DNA of 25,299 bases from Streptomyces regalis. Lineage in GTDB: Bacteria > Actinomycetota > Actinomycetes > Streptomycetales > Streptomycetaceae. Below, piece after piece: positions 14,750 through 21,798 of this stretch (position 1 is its first letter; every line of letters begins with the position of its first letter). The notes beneath the pieces are model-generated. The model ran no database searches and was not told the DNA's origin. It saw nothing but the letters and a program-made list of their open reading frames with translations. The stretch spans positions 1-25,299 of the forward strand of contig NZ_LLZG01000072.1 in the NCBI RefSeq assembly GCF_001509475.1, read 5' to 3'. Made by a program: the position numbers and the translations under genes.

Positions 14750-15304
14750 CTATCGCCGTACGGCATGCCCCGCCGCGGCGTTCGCGGCGTCCGCGCGGCG
14801 CAGTTCACCGGTGGCGAGGACGTGGAATGCGGCCCCGGCGAAGAGCACGCCCGGGATCGCGAGCATCATGCGCAGATCGCCTCTGACGACGGCCAGGTAC
14901 TCACTTCGCGAGATCTCGGTCCTGCCGCGGTGGCCGGGAGTCGCTTCAAAGGCGTAGTACCGGCCGTTCTCGATGCTCGCGTCCTGCAGGCCGGCTGCGC
15001 CGCCCGCGCCCATGCCCCCGATCACGAAGCCCGAGACGAGCAGGGTCGCCAACGCCAGCTGCACCGTGCCGGGCAGGCATCGGAAGGCATGCCAGAGCTC
15101 GGCCTTGGTCGCCCGGGCCAGAAGCGCCCGTATCAGGGCGGCGCCGAAGACCGGGAAGAGGAGCACCCCGCCCAGCACCATCGCCGCTGTCCCGGCCTCC
15201 TTCGACAGCCATACGCCCGGTACCCACGTGAGCGCGGCGAGTGACAGCAGTACGGCACTGGCCCCGCCCGCGATCGCCCCGTGCACCTTGAAGCTCGTCT
15301 TCAT
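14750..15304 (-). CDS. Small polytopic membrane protein of unknown function
   Basis: I do not recognise the family. The 184-residue protein has four predicted membrane helices: about 8-32 (GAIAGGASAVLLSLAALTW), about 40-63 (MVLGGVLLFPVFGAALIRAL), about 80-105 (LALATLLVSGFVIGGMGAG) and about 148-170 (MMLAIPGVLFAGAAFHVLA). Between helices 3 and 4 is a roughly 40-residue loop with RYYAFEATPGHRGRTEISRSEY. The ATG at 15304 (MKTSFKVHG) is preferred over the ATG at 15316; neither has a strong SD. It stands alone, convergent with the kinase gene, so there is no operon context. Length, composition and reading frame are consistent with a real gene. Confidence 0.75.
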   Translation of the reverse strand: MKTSFKVHGAIAGGASAVLLSLAALTWVPGVWLSKEAGTAAMVLGGVLLFPVFGAALIRALLARATKAELWHAFRCLPGTVQLALATLLVSGFVIGGMGAGGAAGLQDASIENGRYYAFEATPGHRGRTEISRSEYLAVVRGDLRMMLAIPGVLFAGAAFHVLATGELRRADAANAAAGHAVRR

Positions 15305-15532
15305 GCCCGGGAGCATCGCATGTCAGCCATGGCCGATTCATTTCCGTATCCCGGCAAGAACGGCGTCGGCTCACCGCAGCCACAGCCACACCCGCAGCCG
15401 CCCTCCACGCCGCCGTACGTCAACGGGTCATGGCTTGTCCACGCTCCGTCCATCACACTCCCCTAAGTTCCCACCCGCACGTCCCCGCCCCCGACCGGCG
15501 GCGGGGCGGTCACGGCACCCTTTGGAGCAGAA

Positions 15533-16690
15533 GTGGAACGTCGTACCTTCCTCCGTGCGACCGCCGTCGGCGGCACCTCGGCCGTCTTCGGCGGAACCCT
15601 GTGGCGCGGCGCCGCGTACGCCGCGCCCGCCCAGCCGGGCACGGGCCCCTACGGGCCGCTGGGCTCCCCCGACGCCAACGGCATCAGACTCCCGAGCGGT
15701 TTCACCAGCCGCGTCATCGCCCGCTCCGGCCAGACGGTCTCCGGAACGTCGTACACCTGGCACAACGCCCCTGACGGCGGCGCCTGTTACGCCGACGGCA
15801 CCGGCTGGATCTACGTCTCCAACTCCGAGATCAACCCCTCCGGCGGCGCGAGCGCGGTCAAGTTCTCCTCGACGGGCGCGATCACGGGCGCGTACCGCAT
15901 CCTGTCGGGCACCCGCCAGAACTGCGCGGGCGGCAAGACCCCCTGGAACACCTGGCTGTCCTGCGAGGAGGTGTCCCTCGGATACGTCTACGAGACCGAC
16001 CCCTGGGGCACCAACGCGGCGACCCGCCGGGACGCGATGGGCCGCTTCAAGCACGAGGCGGCGGCAGCCGACCCGGTGCGCCAGGTGATCTACCTGACCG
16101 AGGACGAGTCGAACGGCCGCTTCTACCGCTTCGTACCGACGACCTGGGGCAACCTGTCCTCCGGCACCCTCCAGGTCATGGTCGCGGGCAGCGGCACCTC
16201 GGGCTCCTTCAGCTGGGCGAACGTCCCCGACCCGGACGGCTCCCCGACGGCCACCCGCTCCCAGGTCTCGGGCTCCAAGTCCTTCAACGGCGGCGAGGGC
16301 TGCCACTACGCCAACGACACGGTGTGGTTCACGACCAAGGGCGACAACCGCGTCTGGCAGCTCAACCTGACGTCGAACACCTACGAGTTGGCGTACGACG
16401 ACTCCCTCGTCAACGGCACGGCCCCGCTCACCGGCGTCGACAACATCACCGGCTCCTCCTCCGGCGACCTCTTCGTCGCCGAGGACGGCGGCAACATGGA
16501 GATCTGCCTGATCACGCCGGACGACGTCGTCGCCGCGTTCCTGCGGATCGACGGCCAGTCGAGCTCGGAGATCACGGGGCCGGCGTTCTCACCGGACGGC
16601 AGGCGCCTGTACTTCTCCAGCCAGCGCGGCACGACCGGCAGCTCGTCGGGCGGGATCACGTACGAAGTGACAGGCCCCTTCCGCGCATAG
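15533..16690 (+). CDS. PhoX/DUF839 family protein with Tat signal
   Basis: Predicted exported protein of 385 residues related to PhoX-type (DUF839) phosphatases. The start MERRTFLRATAVGGTSAVFG carries a twin-arginine motif (RRTFLR) followed by a hydrophobic stretch and an AYA-AP cleavage site near residue 34, so folded export through Tat is likely. The body is beta-propeller-like: WHNAPDGGACYADGTGWIYV, CEEVSLGYVYETD, YLTEDESNGRFYRFVP, DLFVAEDGGNMEICLITPD and AFSPDGRRLYFSSQRG. Characterised PhoX proteins are Ca/Fe-dependent phosphatases; many Streptomyces members are untested and this one may not be a phosphatase. GTG at 15533 has GGAG 8 bp upstream. No convincing PHO box was found in the preceding 228 bp. 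Confidence 0.85.
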   Translation: MERRTFLRATAVGGTSAVFGGTLWRGAAYAAPAQPGTGPYGPLGSPDANGIRLPSGFTSRVIARSGQTVSGTSYTWHNAPDGGACYADGTGWIYVSNSEINPSGGASAVKFSSTGAITGAYRILSGTRQNCAGGKTPWNTWLSCEEVSLGYVYETDPWGTNAATRRDAMGRFKHEAAAADPVRQVIYLTEDESNGRFYRFVPTTWGNLSSGTLQVMVAGSGTSGSFSWANVPDPDGSPTATRSQVSGSKSFNGGEGCHYANDTVWFTTKGDNRVWQLNLTSNTYELAYDDSLVNGTAPLTGVDNITGSSSGDLFVAEDGGNMEICLITPDDVVAAFLRIDGQSSSEITGPAFSPDGRRLYFSSQRGTTGSSSGGITYEVTGPFRA

Positions 16691-16740
16691 CGATTACGAA
16701 ACAGACACGCTTCCCACACATCTGGCCGCTGGGCATTACG

Positions 16741-16775
16741 GTCATCCCCTCACGCACCACCAGTGGGGGGATGAC
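16741..16775. promoter_or_regulatory. 13-bp inverted repeat enclosing the ribosome-binding site
   Basis: GTCATCCCCTCAC (16741-16753) and GTGGGGGGATGAC (16763-16775) are inverted copies with one mismatch, which in RNA is a wobble pair, separated by 9 bases. The right arm contains the GGGGGG ribosome-binding sequence and ends at the base before the ATG at 16776. As RNA it would hide the ribosome-binding site; as DNA it could be an operator. Confidence 0.65.
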
Positions 16776-17270
16776 ATGACCAATCCGTACACCTCGGCAC
16801 CCATGCCGCAACCGCCCGTGCCACCGCAACCTGCCTACCGCCCGGCCCCCAAATGGGCCCGCAAGCGTTATGCGCTCCCCGCGCTCGGGCTGGCCTTCTT
16901 CTTGGGCATCGGCGCGGGCGCATCCGACGAGGGCTCGAAGAATTCCGACGCGAAACCGACGGCGGCCTCACCGCGCCCCACGGTCACCGTCACGGCGACC
17001 ATGACCGCACCGGCGGAAGAACCCGAACCCGCACCGACGGTGACGGCCACGAAGACGATCAAGGTCACCACGACGGTCACAGCGGCCCCGGCAGCCGACA
17101 ACGACTCCGCGTCCGACGCCTCCGACGACAGCGACTCCTCCGGCGGCGACGTCTACTACGCCAACTGCAGCGAGGCCCGCGCCGCCGGCGCCGCCCCGAT
17201 CCACCGGGGCGAGCCCGGCTACGCCTCCCACCTGGACCGCGACAACGACGGCGTAGGCTGCGACAGCTGA
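16776..17270 (+). CDS. Excalibur calcium-binding domain surface protein
   Basis: A 164-residue membrane-anchored protein with a C-terminal excalibur domain. Residues 1-28 are a proline-rich cytoplasmic start (PMPQPPVPPQPAYRPAP). A basic KWARKRY precedes one membrane segment (about 33-48, LPALGLAFFLGIGAGA). Then comes a low-complexity Thr/Val/Pro/Ala stalk (about 60-115) and an Asp/Ser-rich stretch. The domain at about 126-164 has the pattern YYANCSEARAAGAAPIHRG and HLDRDNDGVGCDS, whose DxDxDG loop is the presumed calcium site between two cysteines. The domain is probably extracytoplasmic. Start at ATG 16776, 5 bp after GGGGGG. Function unknown; excalibur domains often occur with nucleases or cell-surface proteins. 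Confidence 0.88.
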   Translation: MTNPYTSAPMPQPPVPPQPAYRPAPKWARKRYALPALGLAFFLGIGAGASDEGSKNSDAKPTAASPRPTVTVTATMTAPAEEPEPAPTVTATKTIKVTTTVTAAPAADNDSASDASDDSDSSGGDVYYANCSEARAAGAAPIHRGEPGYASHLDRDNDGVGCDS

Positions 17271-17559
17271 AAGCGGGCTCCGCAGCACTCGCCGGGGCGT
17301 TGTTCCACACGCAGATCATCGGCATGACCGCCGCCGTGACGGTCGAGGCGTCGGCGGAGTGAACGGCGACCCCGTTCCTCCGGCGGTACCGGGATTCCCT
17401 GGTGAGCCGCGGCCGGACGGGACAGCCGCACCGCGCACCCGACCCGGTCCGCGGCCGTCGCATCACGCACACTGGCCTGGTTTCCGCTGGTGCCGGCGTT
17501 GGCGGGCGGCACATCGCTCAGAGCCGCTTCCATCATGTCGGCGGTTCGAAGGGCCGCCG
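17271..17559. other. Intergenic stretch without a supported gene
   Basis: This 289-bp stretch lies between the convergent excalibur and arsR genes. Open frames exist on both strands but run into antisense of neighbours and show no recognisable domain. CGCGGCCG occurs twice about 40 bp apart. I see no clear terminator. Confidence 0.5.
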
Positions 17560-17910
17560 CTAGGACGACGGCTTCGCCTCCCCTTGCACGGCCTGCAGAT
17601 CGGCGAGCAGCTCGGCCTGCCCGGCCAGCACACCGGAGAGGATGGTGCGGGCGACGCGGAGGAGCTCGGCGACATGCGGGCTGGTCAGCGAGTAGTAGAC
17701 GGTCGAGCCCTCCTTGCGCGTCACCACCAGGTTCGCGCGCCGCAGGACGGCGAGCTGCTGGGAGAGGTGCGCGGGCTCGATACCCACCTCGGGCAGCATC
17801 TCGGCGACCGCGTGCTCGCGCTCGCTCAGCAGTTCCAGAACCCGGATGCGCGCCGGGTGGCCCAGCGTCTTGAAGAACTCGGCCTTCAGTTGGTACAGCG
17901 GCGTACTCAT
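17560..17910 (-). CDS. ArsR/SmtB family transcriptional regulator
   Basis: A 116-residue winged-helix repressor. MSTPLYQLKAEFFKTLGHPA leads into IRVLELLSEREHAVAEML, the recognition helix EPAHLSQQLAVLRRANLV and the wing TRKEGSTVYYSLTSP; the C-terminus (AELLADLQAVQGEAKPSS) is helical. There are no cysteines and no ELCVCDL-type metal site, so it does not look like a classic arsenic/cadmium sensor. ATG at 17910 with GGGGG upstream; the longer in-frame extension would translate repeat DNA. It lies downstream of the STAS gene on the same strand. Its N- and C-termini match a truncated paralogue directly upstream of the SulP gene, which makes the palindrome at 21370 a plausible target. Confidence 0.9.
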   Translation of the reverse strand: MSTPLYQLKAEFFKTLGHPARIRVLELLSEREHAVAEMLPEVGIEPAHLSQQLAVLRRANLVVTRKEGSTVYYSLTSPHVAELLRVARTILSGVLAGQAELLADLQAVQGEAKPSS

Positions 17911-17971
17911 CGTGCCGCCCCCTTCCCGACACAACAGCACGGCCCCACTGGCCGGGCCTCGGCGCATCGCA

Positions 17972-18013
17972 TCCGCCCTCCCCCACCCTTCGGGCGGGGG
18001 GACCCCCACCTCG
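17972..18013. repeat. GC-rich dispersed palindromic repeat
   Basis: CCTCCCCCACCCTTCGGGCG followed by GGGGGACCCCC forms a hairpin with a TTCG loop. It belongs to the same general class as the repeats at 10035 and 6583, and lies in the gap between the STAS and arsR genes. Confidence 0.6.
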
Positions 18014-18112
18014 CTTCGCTCGTCGACAACATGCGGCCCATCCTCGCTTGCGGCACCGGCCACGCCGAACCCGGGCCAAGAAACCGAACCGCCGAGTGCC
18101 GGCAGTGAAGCG

Positions 18113-18526
18113 TCACTCGCCCGCCTGGTCTTCGTCCGGCCACCCGGTGGTGCGCCACTCGTGGCGGCCCTCGACGTGCTCTCCGATTCCCGCGCCGTGC
18201 GCGGCGAGCGCGGCGGCCAGGTCGGCGTGGACCGGGATCGGCGGGCCGTCTCCGGTCGGCACGAGGGAGCCGTCGGCGGGGATGGCGGCCAGCTCCAGGC
18301 TGCGGCCCGCCTCCGTCAGACGGCGCGCGGCTTCGGCGATCGCCACTTGTCCCTCGGTCGACCAGCTGCGCAGCTCGGTCAGGTCGACGATGACCGGTCC
18401 GGTGCCGCGGGCCAGGGCCCAGCCGACCGCGCCGGTGAAGCGGTGCACCGCGTCCGGGCCGAGGAATCCTGCGACGGAGAGAATGCCGAGGTTCTCCTCG
18501 ACGGTGTAGCGCCAGTCGATGGTCAT
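18113..18526 (-). CDS. STAS domain protein, probable anti-sigma-factor antagonist
   Basis: A 137-residue soluble protein. VEENLGILSVAGFLGPDAV, PVIVDLTELRSWSTEGQVAI and AARRLTEAGRSLELAAIP give the STAS beta-alpha pattern. STEGQ (near residue 66) occupies the place of the phosphorylatable Ser/Thr in anti-anti-sigma factors. A C-terminal extension (about 95-137) ends in an acidic WPDEDQAGE. It lies 67 bp after the RsbW-like ATPase gene on the same strand, the expected partner-switch arrangement of kinase plus antagonist. ATG at 18526; AAGGAAG is about 12 bp upstream, a long spacing. No sigma factor gene is in the window. Confidence 0.78.
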   Translation of the reverse strand: MTIDWRYTVEENLGILSVAGFLGPDAVHRFTGAVGWALARGTGPVIVDLTELRSWSTEGQVAIAEAARRLTEAGRSLELAAIPADGSLVPTGDGPPIPVHADLAAALAAHGAGIGEHVEGRHEWRTTGWPDEDQAGE

Positions 18527-18593
18527 GAGGGTGGTGTACTTCCTTGTGCGGGTGGCCTGTTGGGGTCTGCTGTCTGGTCTCTCGGCGCTCCGG

Positions 18594-19031
18594 TCAGAGG
18601 GGCAGGGTGATCCAGATGCTCTTGCCCCGGCCGTCGGCATCCGCGCGGACCACCGCGGTGCCGCCCAGGGCGAGGACGAGCTCCATGACAGTGCCGAGGC
18701 CGCCGACGCCGGGGCCCGTGTCGGTGCCGGTGACCGCCCCGTACAACTGAGGCCGGCAGGGGTGGCGGTCGTGGACCGCGAAGGCCAGGCAGTCTGCGCC
18801 GGCGGCGTAGATCACGGTCACGGTCGGGGAGAGCACGGCGGCGTGCCGGACGCTGTTGGTGACCAGCTCGCTGAGGATCAGCAGTGCCGGGTCCACCGCG
18901 GGGTGCCGCAGCCCGATCCCCCACTCGACCAGAGCCCGCTCGGCGGTTTCGCGGGCCATCCGCACGGCGGACGGTTCGGTGGGCAGCGTGAGCACGTGCC
19001 GGTAGGGCAGAGCTTCGAGCATGGTCATCAC
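18594..19031 (-). CDS. RsbW-like ATP-binding (anti-sigma/serine kinase) protein
   Basis: A 145-residue GHKL/HATPase fold of the anti-sigma kinase type. The N box is LILSELVTNSVRHAAV (near residue 52); the G1 region is LAFAVHDRHPCRP; the G2 region GVGGLGTVMELVLALGG is followed by KSIWITLPL. These match the small regulatory ATPases common in Streptomyces, which phosphorylate STAS antagonists and bind sigma factors. GTG 19031 overlaps the upstream stop (GTGA); the next codon is ATG (19028), so either could be used. Translational coupling to the PNPOx-like gene and closeness to the STAS gene suggest one regulatory unit. Target sigma factor or other partner unknown. Confidence 0.85.
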   Translation of the reverse strand: MMTMLEALPYRHVLTLPTEPSAVRMARETAERALVEWGIGLRHPAVDPALLILSELVTNSVRHAAVLSPTVTVIYAAGADCLAFAVHDRHPCRPQLYGAVTGTDTGPGVGGLGTVMELVLALGGTAVVRADADGRGKSIWITLPL

Positions 19032-19468
19032 GCCTCCGCGCGGGCGAGGCGGAAACCACTGACGGTCTTGGGGTGCAGGCGCAGCAGGGTGTCGTGGGGG
19101 CCGTGGGTCCAGCCGGTGAGGGTGCGCCGGATGGGGGCACCTCCCATGCCCTTAAGGCAATGGGGGAGGGCGGCCTCGTCGGGGTCGGTGATCACGTCGG
19201 CGGGACCGGAGACGGTGACGGTCCAGCCGGTGCCGTGCACGGCGCGGACCTCGTCCACGTGGTACGTCGCCGTCACCGGCACCGCCGCGGCCGGGGCCGG
19301 CGTGCGGACGACCAGGCGGCCGTACTCCCATACGTGCCGGGCGGGCCGGACCGCGGTCAGGTCCCGTTGCACGTACACCAGCCGGCCGCTACTGCTGCCC
19401 TCGATCAGCCACAGGGCCTCCGCACCGGAGACCTCGACCATGCGGAGGGGGACGGGGGGAGTGCTCAT
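19028..19468 (-). CDS. Pyridoxamine 5'-phosphate oxidase-like (flavin/F420-binding split-barrel) protein
   Basis: A 146-residue split-beta-barrel protein. The N-terminal half reads EVSGAEALWLIEGSSSGRLV, then RPARHVWEYGRLVVRTPAP, TATYHVDEVRAVHGTGWTV and VSGPADVITDPDEA, typical of the PNPOx-like family. Members bind FMN, F420 or heme, and no true pyridoxine function should be assumed. Residues about 100-112 (LPHCLKGMGGAP) are translated from an inserted dispersed repeat; flanking DPDEA and RRTLTGWTHGPHDTLL look native. Its ATG overlaps the SulP stop by ATGA and its stop overlaps the RsbW-like start, so three genes are translationally coupled. The insert lies in a C-terminal loop and may be tolerated. 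Confidence 0.8.
   Translation of the reverse strand: MSTPPVPLRMVEVSGAEALWLIEGSSSGRLVYVQRDLTAVRPARHVWEYGRLVVRTPAPAAAVPVTATYHVDEVRAVHGTGWTVTVSGPADVITDPDEAALPHCLKGMGGAPIRRTLTGWTHGPHDTLLRLHPKTVSGFRLARAEA
19132..19170. repeat. Short palindromic repeat inside the PNPOx-like gene
   Basis: TGGGGGCACCTCCCATGCCC followed by TTAAGGCAATGGGGGAGG is an imperfect palindrome of about 38 bp centred on CTTAAGG. From memory, this sequence recurs in Streptomyces genomes and when translated gives LPHCLKGMGGAP. It leaves the gene open. Confidence 0.65.
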
Positions 19469-21189
19469 CGCAGGGATTCCTCGCTGGAGGTCCGGGGCTT
19501 CTGGGCGGGAAGGGCAGGGAGGACTCCAGCCGTCTCCAGGTGGGCGCGGGCGGCGCGGATCGCCTCGGGGGTGGTGGCGTACTCGCGCCCCTCGTGGCGC
19601 AGCAGGTCCAGCGCGCCGACGGACTCCAGAACCTGGCGCTGACCGGGACGTACGCCGGAGGCCAGGACGAGGATCCCGCGCCTGTTCAGCTTCTCCACCG
19701 CATCCTTGAGGACCAGGGCCCCGGTGGCGTCCATGGTCGACACCCGGGACATGCGCAGGATCACGACGCGTACGTCCGCGACCTCGGTCAGCTCCAGCAG
19801 AAAGCGGTGCGCGGCGGCGAAGAACAGCGGCCCGTCGATGCGGTACGCCACGATGTGCTCGGCCAGCAGCGCGTGCTCCTCAGCGCTGTGGTCACCCCGG
19901 TCGAGCGGCACCTGGTCGAAGCGGGCCTGCTTCGCGACGGCACGCAGGGCCAGAGCGCCCGCGACAGCGAGGCCGATGATGACGGCGTACACGAGGTCCA
20001 GGGCCAGGGTCGCGACGGCGGTGAGGACGAGGATCAGCGCGTCGGAGCGGGTGGCCTTGGCCATGGCGCGCAGTGAGCCGACCTCGACCATGCGGATCGC
20101 GGTGGCCAGCAGGACGCCGGCGAGCGCGGCGAGGGGGATCTTCGAGACCAGGGGCGCCGCCGCGAAGACGATCAGGGCGAGGATCGCCGCGTGGGTGAGG
20201 GCGGCGAGCCGGGAGCTCGCGCCCGTGCGGACGTTGACCGCGGTCCGGGCGATCGCGCCGGTCGCGGGGACGCCTCCGAAGAGCGGGGCGGCGATGTTGG
20301 CCAAACCCTGGCCGAACAGCTCACGGTCGGGATCGTGCTTCTGGCCGACCGTCATGCCGTCGGCGACCGACGCCGACAGGAGAGACTCCAGGGCAGCGAG
20401 GGCGGCGACCGCCACGGCCGGGGCGAGCAGGGTGCTCAGCGAGCCGAGGTCAAGGAAGGACAGCGTGGGGGCGGGCAGCCCGGCGGGCAGGTCGCCGATC
20501 GGCTTGGCCGCGTCCAGCCCGGCGGCCTGCGCGACGACCGTCGCCGCGATCACGGCAAGGATGGAGAACGGAACGGTCGGCCGCCACCGTGCCCCGACCA
20601 GCATGACGGCGGCCACCGCGACCGCGAAGCCGACGGCGGTCCAGTTCGGGGACTTCGCGAACTCCTCGATCGCCCGCCAGGTCACCACCAGCACCCGGTC
20701 ACCCTCGGGCTTGGGCACACCGAGGGCGTTCGGGATCTGCTGCAGGCCGATCACGCACGCGATGCCGAGGGTGAAGCCCTCGACCACAGGGGCGGGAATG
20801 TACTGCATGTAGCGCCCGGCCTTCAGCGCGGCCAGCGCCACCAGCATCACGCCGGCCATCAGACCGACTGTGAGGACGCCCGCCGGCCCGTACTCGCCCA
20901 CGATGGGCACGAGGACGACCGTCATGGCACCGGTCGGCCCCGACACCTGCAGATTCGACCCACCGAACACCGCGGCGAGCGCGCCCGCGACCACCGCGGT
21001 CGCCAGCCCCGCCGCCGCGCCCAGGCCGGAAGAGACGCCGAAGCCGAGCGCGAGCGGCAGCGCCACGATCGCCACGGTCAGCCCGGCCAGCAGGTCCCGC
21101 CGCGGGTCGCGCCGCATCTCCGTCAGGTCGGCGCGGGCGGGCAGCAGGGCCGCGATCCGGGCCCAGACCCGGCTGATCTGCGAGGTCAT
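19465..21189 (-). CDS. SulP family anion transporter with STAS domain
   Basis: A second SulP/SLC26 transporter, 574 residues. DLLAGLTVAIVALPLALGFG (about residue 32) starts the membrane core; GGSNLQVSGPTGAMTVVLVP is the SulP signature region; about 10-12 helices continue to residue 425 (LDLVYAVIIGLAVAGALALR). A cytoplasmic STAS domain (about 450-550) has HIVAYRIDGPLFFAAAHRFL and RVVILRMSRVSTMDATGALV; DATGA is at the regulatory Ser/Thr position. The C-terminal ending is short and unaffected by repeats. Start ATG 21189 overlaps the stop of a truncated arsR, and its stop overlaps the PNPOx-like gene. Sulfate, bicarbonate or another anion is possible; with no carbonic anhydrase partner here, the substrate is open. 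Confidence 0.92.
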   Translation of the reverse strand: MTSQISRVWARIAALLPARADLTEMRRDPRRDLLAGLTVAIVALPLALGFGVSSGLGAAAGLATAVVAGALAAVFGGSNLQVSGPTGAMTVVLVPIVGEYGPAGVLTVGLMAGVMLVALAALKAGRYMQYIPAPVVEGFTLGIACVIGLQQIPNALGVPKPEGDRVLVVTWRAIEEFAKSPNWTAVGFAVAVAAVMLVGARWRPTVPFSILAVIAATVVAQAAGLDAAKPIGDLPAGLPAPTLSFLDLGSLSTLLAPAVAVAALAALESLLSASVADGMTVGQKHDPDRELFGQGLANIAAPLFGGVPATGAIARTAVNVRTGASSRLAALTHAAILALIVFAAAPLVSKIPLAALAGVLLATAIRMVEVGSLRAMAKATRSDALILVLTAVATLALDLVYAVIIGLAVAGALALRAVAKQARFDQVPLDRGDHSAEEHALLAEHIVAYRIDGPLFFAAAHRFLLELTEVADVRVVILRMSRVSTMDATGALVLKDAVEKLNRRGILVLASGVRPGQRQVLESVGALDLLRHEGREYATTPEAIRAARAHLETAGVLPALPAQKPRTSSEESLR

Positions 21190-21278
21190 CGCGCGGCGAC
21201 CTCGGCTTCCCGCAACTCGGCGAGGAGTTCACCCTGGAGGCTGGAGGGTTCCTTGGCCTGGTACAGCGGAACGGACAC
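21186..21278 (-). pseudogene. Truncated arsR remnant coupled to sulP
   Basis: A 30-codon ORF from GTG 21278 to TGA 21186. It begins MSVPLYQAK, matching the first nine residues of the intact ArsR (MSTPLYQLK), and ends LQGELLAELREAEVAAR, matching that protein's C-terminal helix (AELLADLQ). The roughly 85 residues between, including the whole DNA-binding domain, are gone. GAGGGG lies only a few bases before the GTG, so translation may still occur; the stop overlaps the SulP start (ATGA). I infer an in-frame internal deletion of an arsR that once headed this operon. It might persist as a leader that drives coupled translation of sulP. Confidence 0.65.
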
Positions 21279-21323
21279 GACCCCTCGACTTCCCCTACGA
21301 GCCCCACCCCGGGGCGGATGAAA

Positions 21324-21353
21324 GGCTGTGCCCGCTCAACTGCGAGCACAGCC
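21324..21353. promoter_or_regulatory. Hairpin in the sulP-operon leader
   Basis: GGCTGTGC (21324-21331) pairs with GCACAGCC (21346-21353); after one unpaired base on each side, CGC (21333-21335) pairs with GCG (21342-21344) around a 6-nt loop. It lies between the phnA stop and the arsR remnant, so it could end phnA transcription or form part of the sulP leader. No T-tract follows on the minus strand. Confidence 0.5.
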
Positions 21354-21369
21354 AACACAGCATCTAACC

Positions 21370-21389
21370 AATTGCGAAATTGCGCAATT
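21370..21389. promoter_or_regulatory. Candidate ArsR-type operator upstream of the sulP operon
   Basis: AATTGCGAAATTGCGCAATT equals its own reverse complement at 18 of 20 positions. It is strikingly AT-rich for this genome, and A/T-flanked TTGCG half-sites resemble ArsR/SmtB operators. It lies 92 bp upstream of the arsR-remnant GTG and 50 bp past the phnA stop. Confidence 0.6.
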
Positions 21390-21438
21390 CCGCATCAAGC
21401 TGCTGCCCTGGTCCTTCCGCCGAGGACGGGGCGGGGGA

Positions 21439-21798
21439 TCAGGCTTTCTTGACCACGCTCGACTTCAGCTGCATCGCCCCGAAACCGTCGACCTTGCAGT
21501 CGATGTCGTGCCCGTCGACGCCGTCAACGAGCCGGATGTTGCGCACCTTGGTACCAGCCTTGATGCCGGAGGGGCTGCCTTTGACCTTGAGCGCCTTGAC
21601 CACGACCACGCTGTCGCCGTCCTGCAGCACATTGCCGACGGAGTCCTTGACCACACGTTCCCCGGCGGCGCCCCCGCCCTCAGTGGCGCTCTCGTCCGGA
21701 ACCCATTCGTAGCTGCACTCCGGGCACACGATCAGCGCGTTCATTTCGTACGTGTACTCACAGGAGCACTTCGGACAGGGAGGAGGATTCTCGTTCAT
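21439..21798 (-). CDS. PhnA/YjdM-type zinc-ribbon protein
   Basis: A 119-residue soluble protein of the PhnA (YjdM) family. The N-terminal zinc ribbon has two Cys pairs, [11 protein letters not shown] and VCPECSYEW (residues about 8-32). The C-terminal beta-rich domain holds [35 protein letters not shown] and [17 protein letters not shown], the usual family pattern. Despite the name it is not the phosphonoacetate hydrolase, and its function is not settled. No phn genes are nearby. Start ATG 21798 with GGCGGG just upstream; a longer open frame to 21987 would translate the ppdK terminator. It lies between the ppdK terminator and the sulP operon, probably on its own promoter. Confidence 0.9.
   Translation of the reverse strand: MNENPPPCPKCSCEYTYEMNALIVCPECSYEWVPDESATEGGGAAGERVVKDSVGNVLQDGDSVVVVKALKVKGSPSGIKAGTKVRNIRLVDGVDGHDIDCKVDGFGAMQLKSSVVKKA

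Noticed and set aside
15320..15466. Small proline-rich ORF upstream of the PhoX-like gene
   Set aside because: No ribosome-binding site, no recognisable family, and composition explained by GC-rich intergenic DNA.
15467..15532. PHO box upstream of the PhoX-like gene
   Set aside because: GTTCCCA is followed 11 bp later by CACGTCC, not a second GTTCACC-like unit.
17271..17559. Leftward ORF downstream of arsR containing SVRDATAADR, reminiscent of an acetyltransferase start
   Set aside because: The frame continues into antisense of the excalibur gene without any further acetyltransferase motif.
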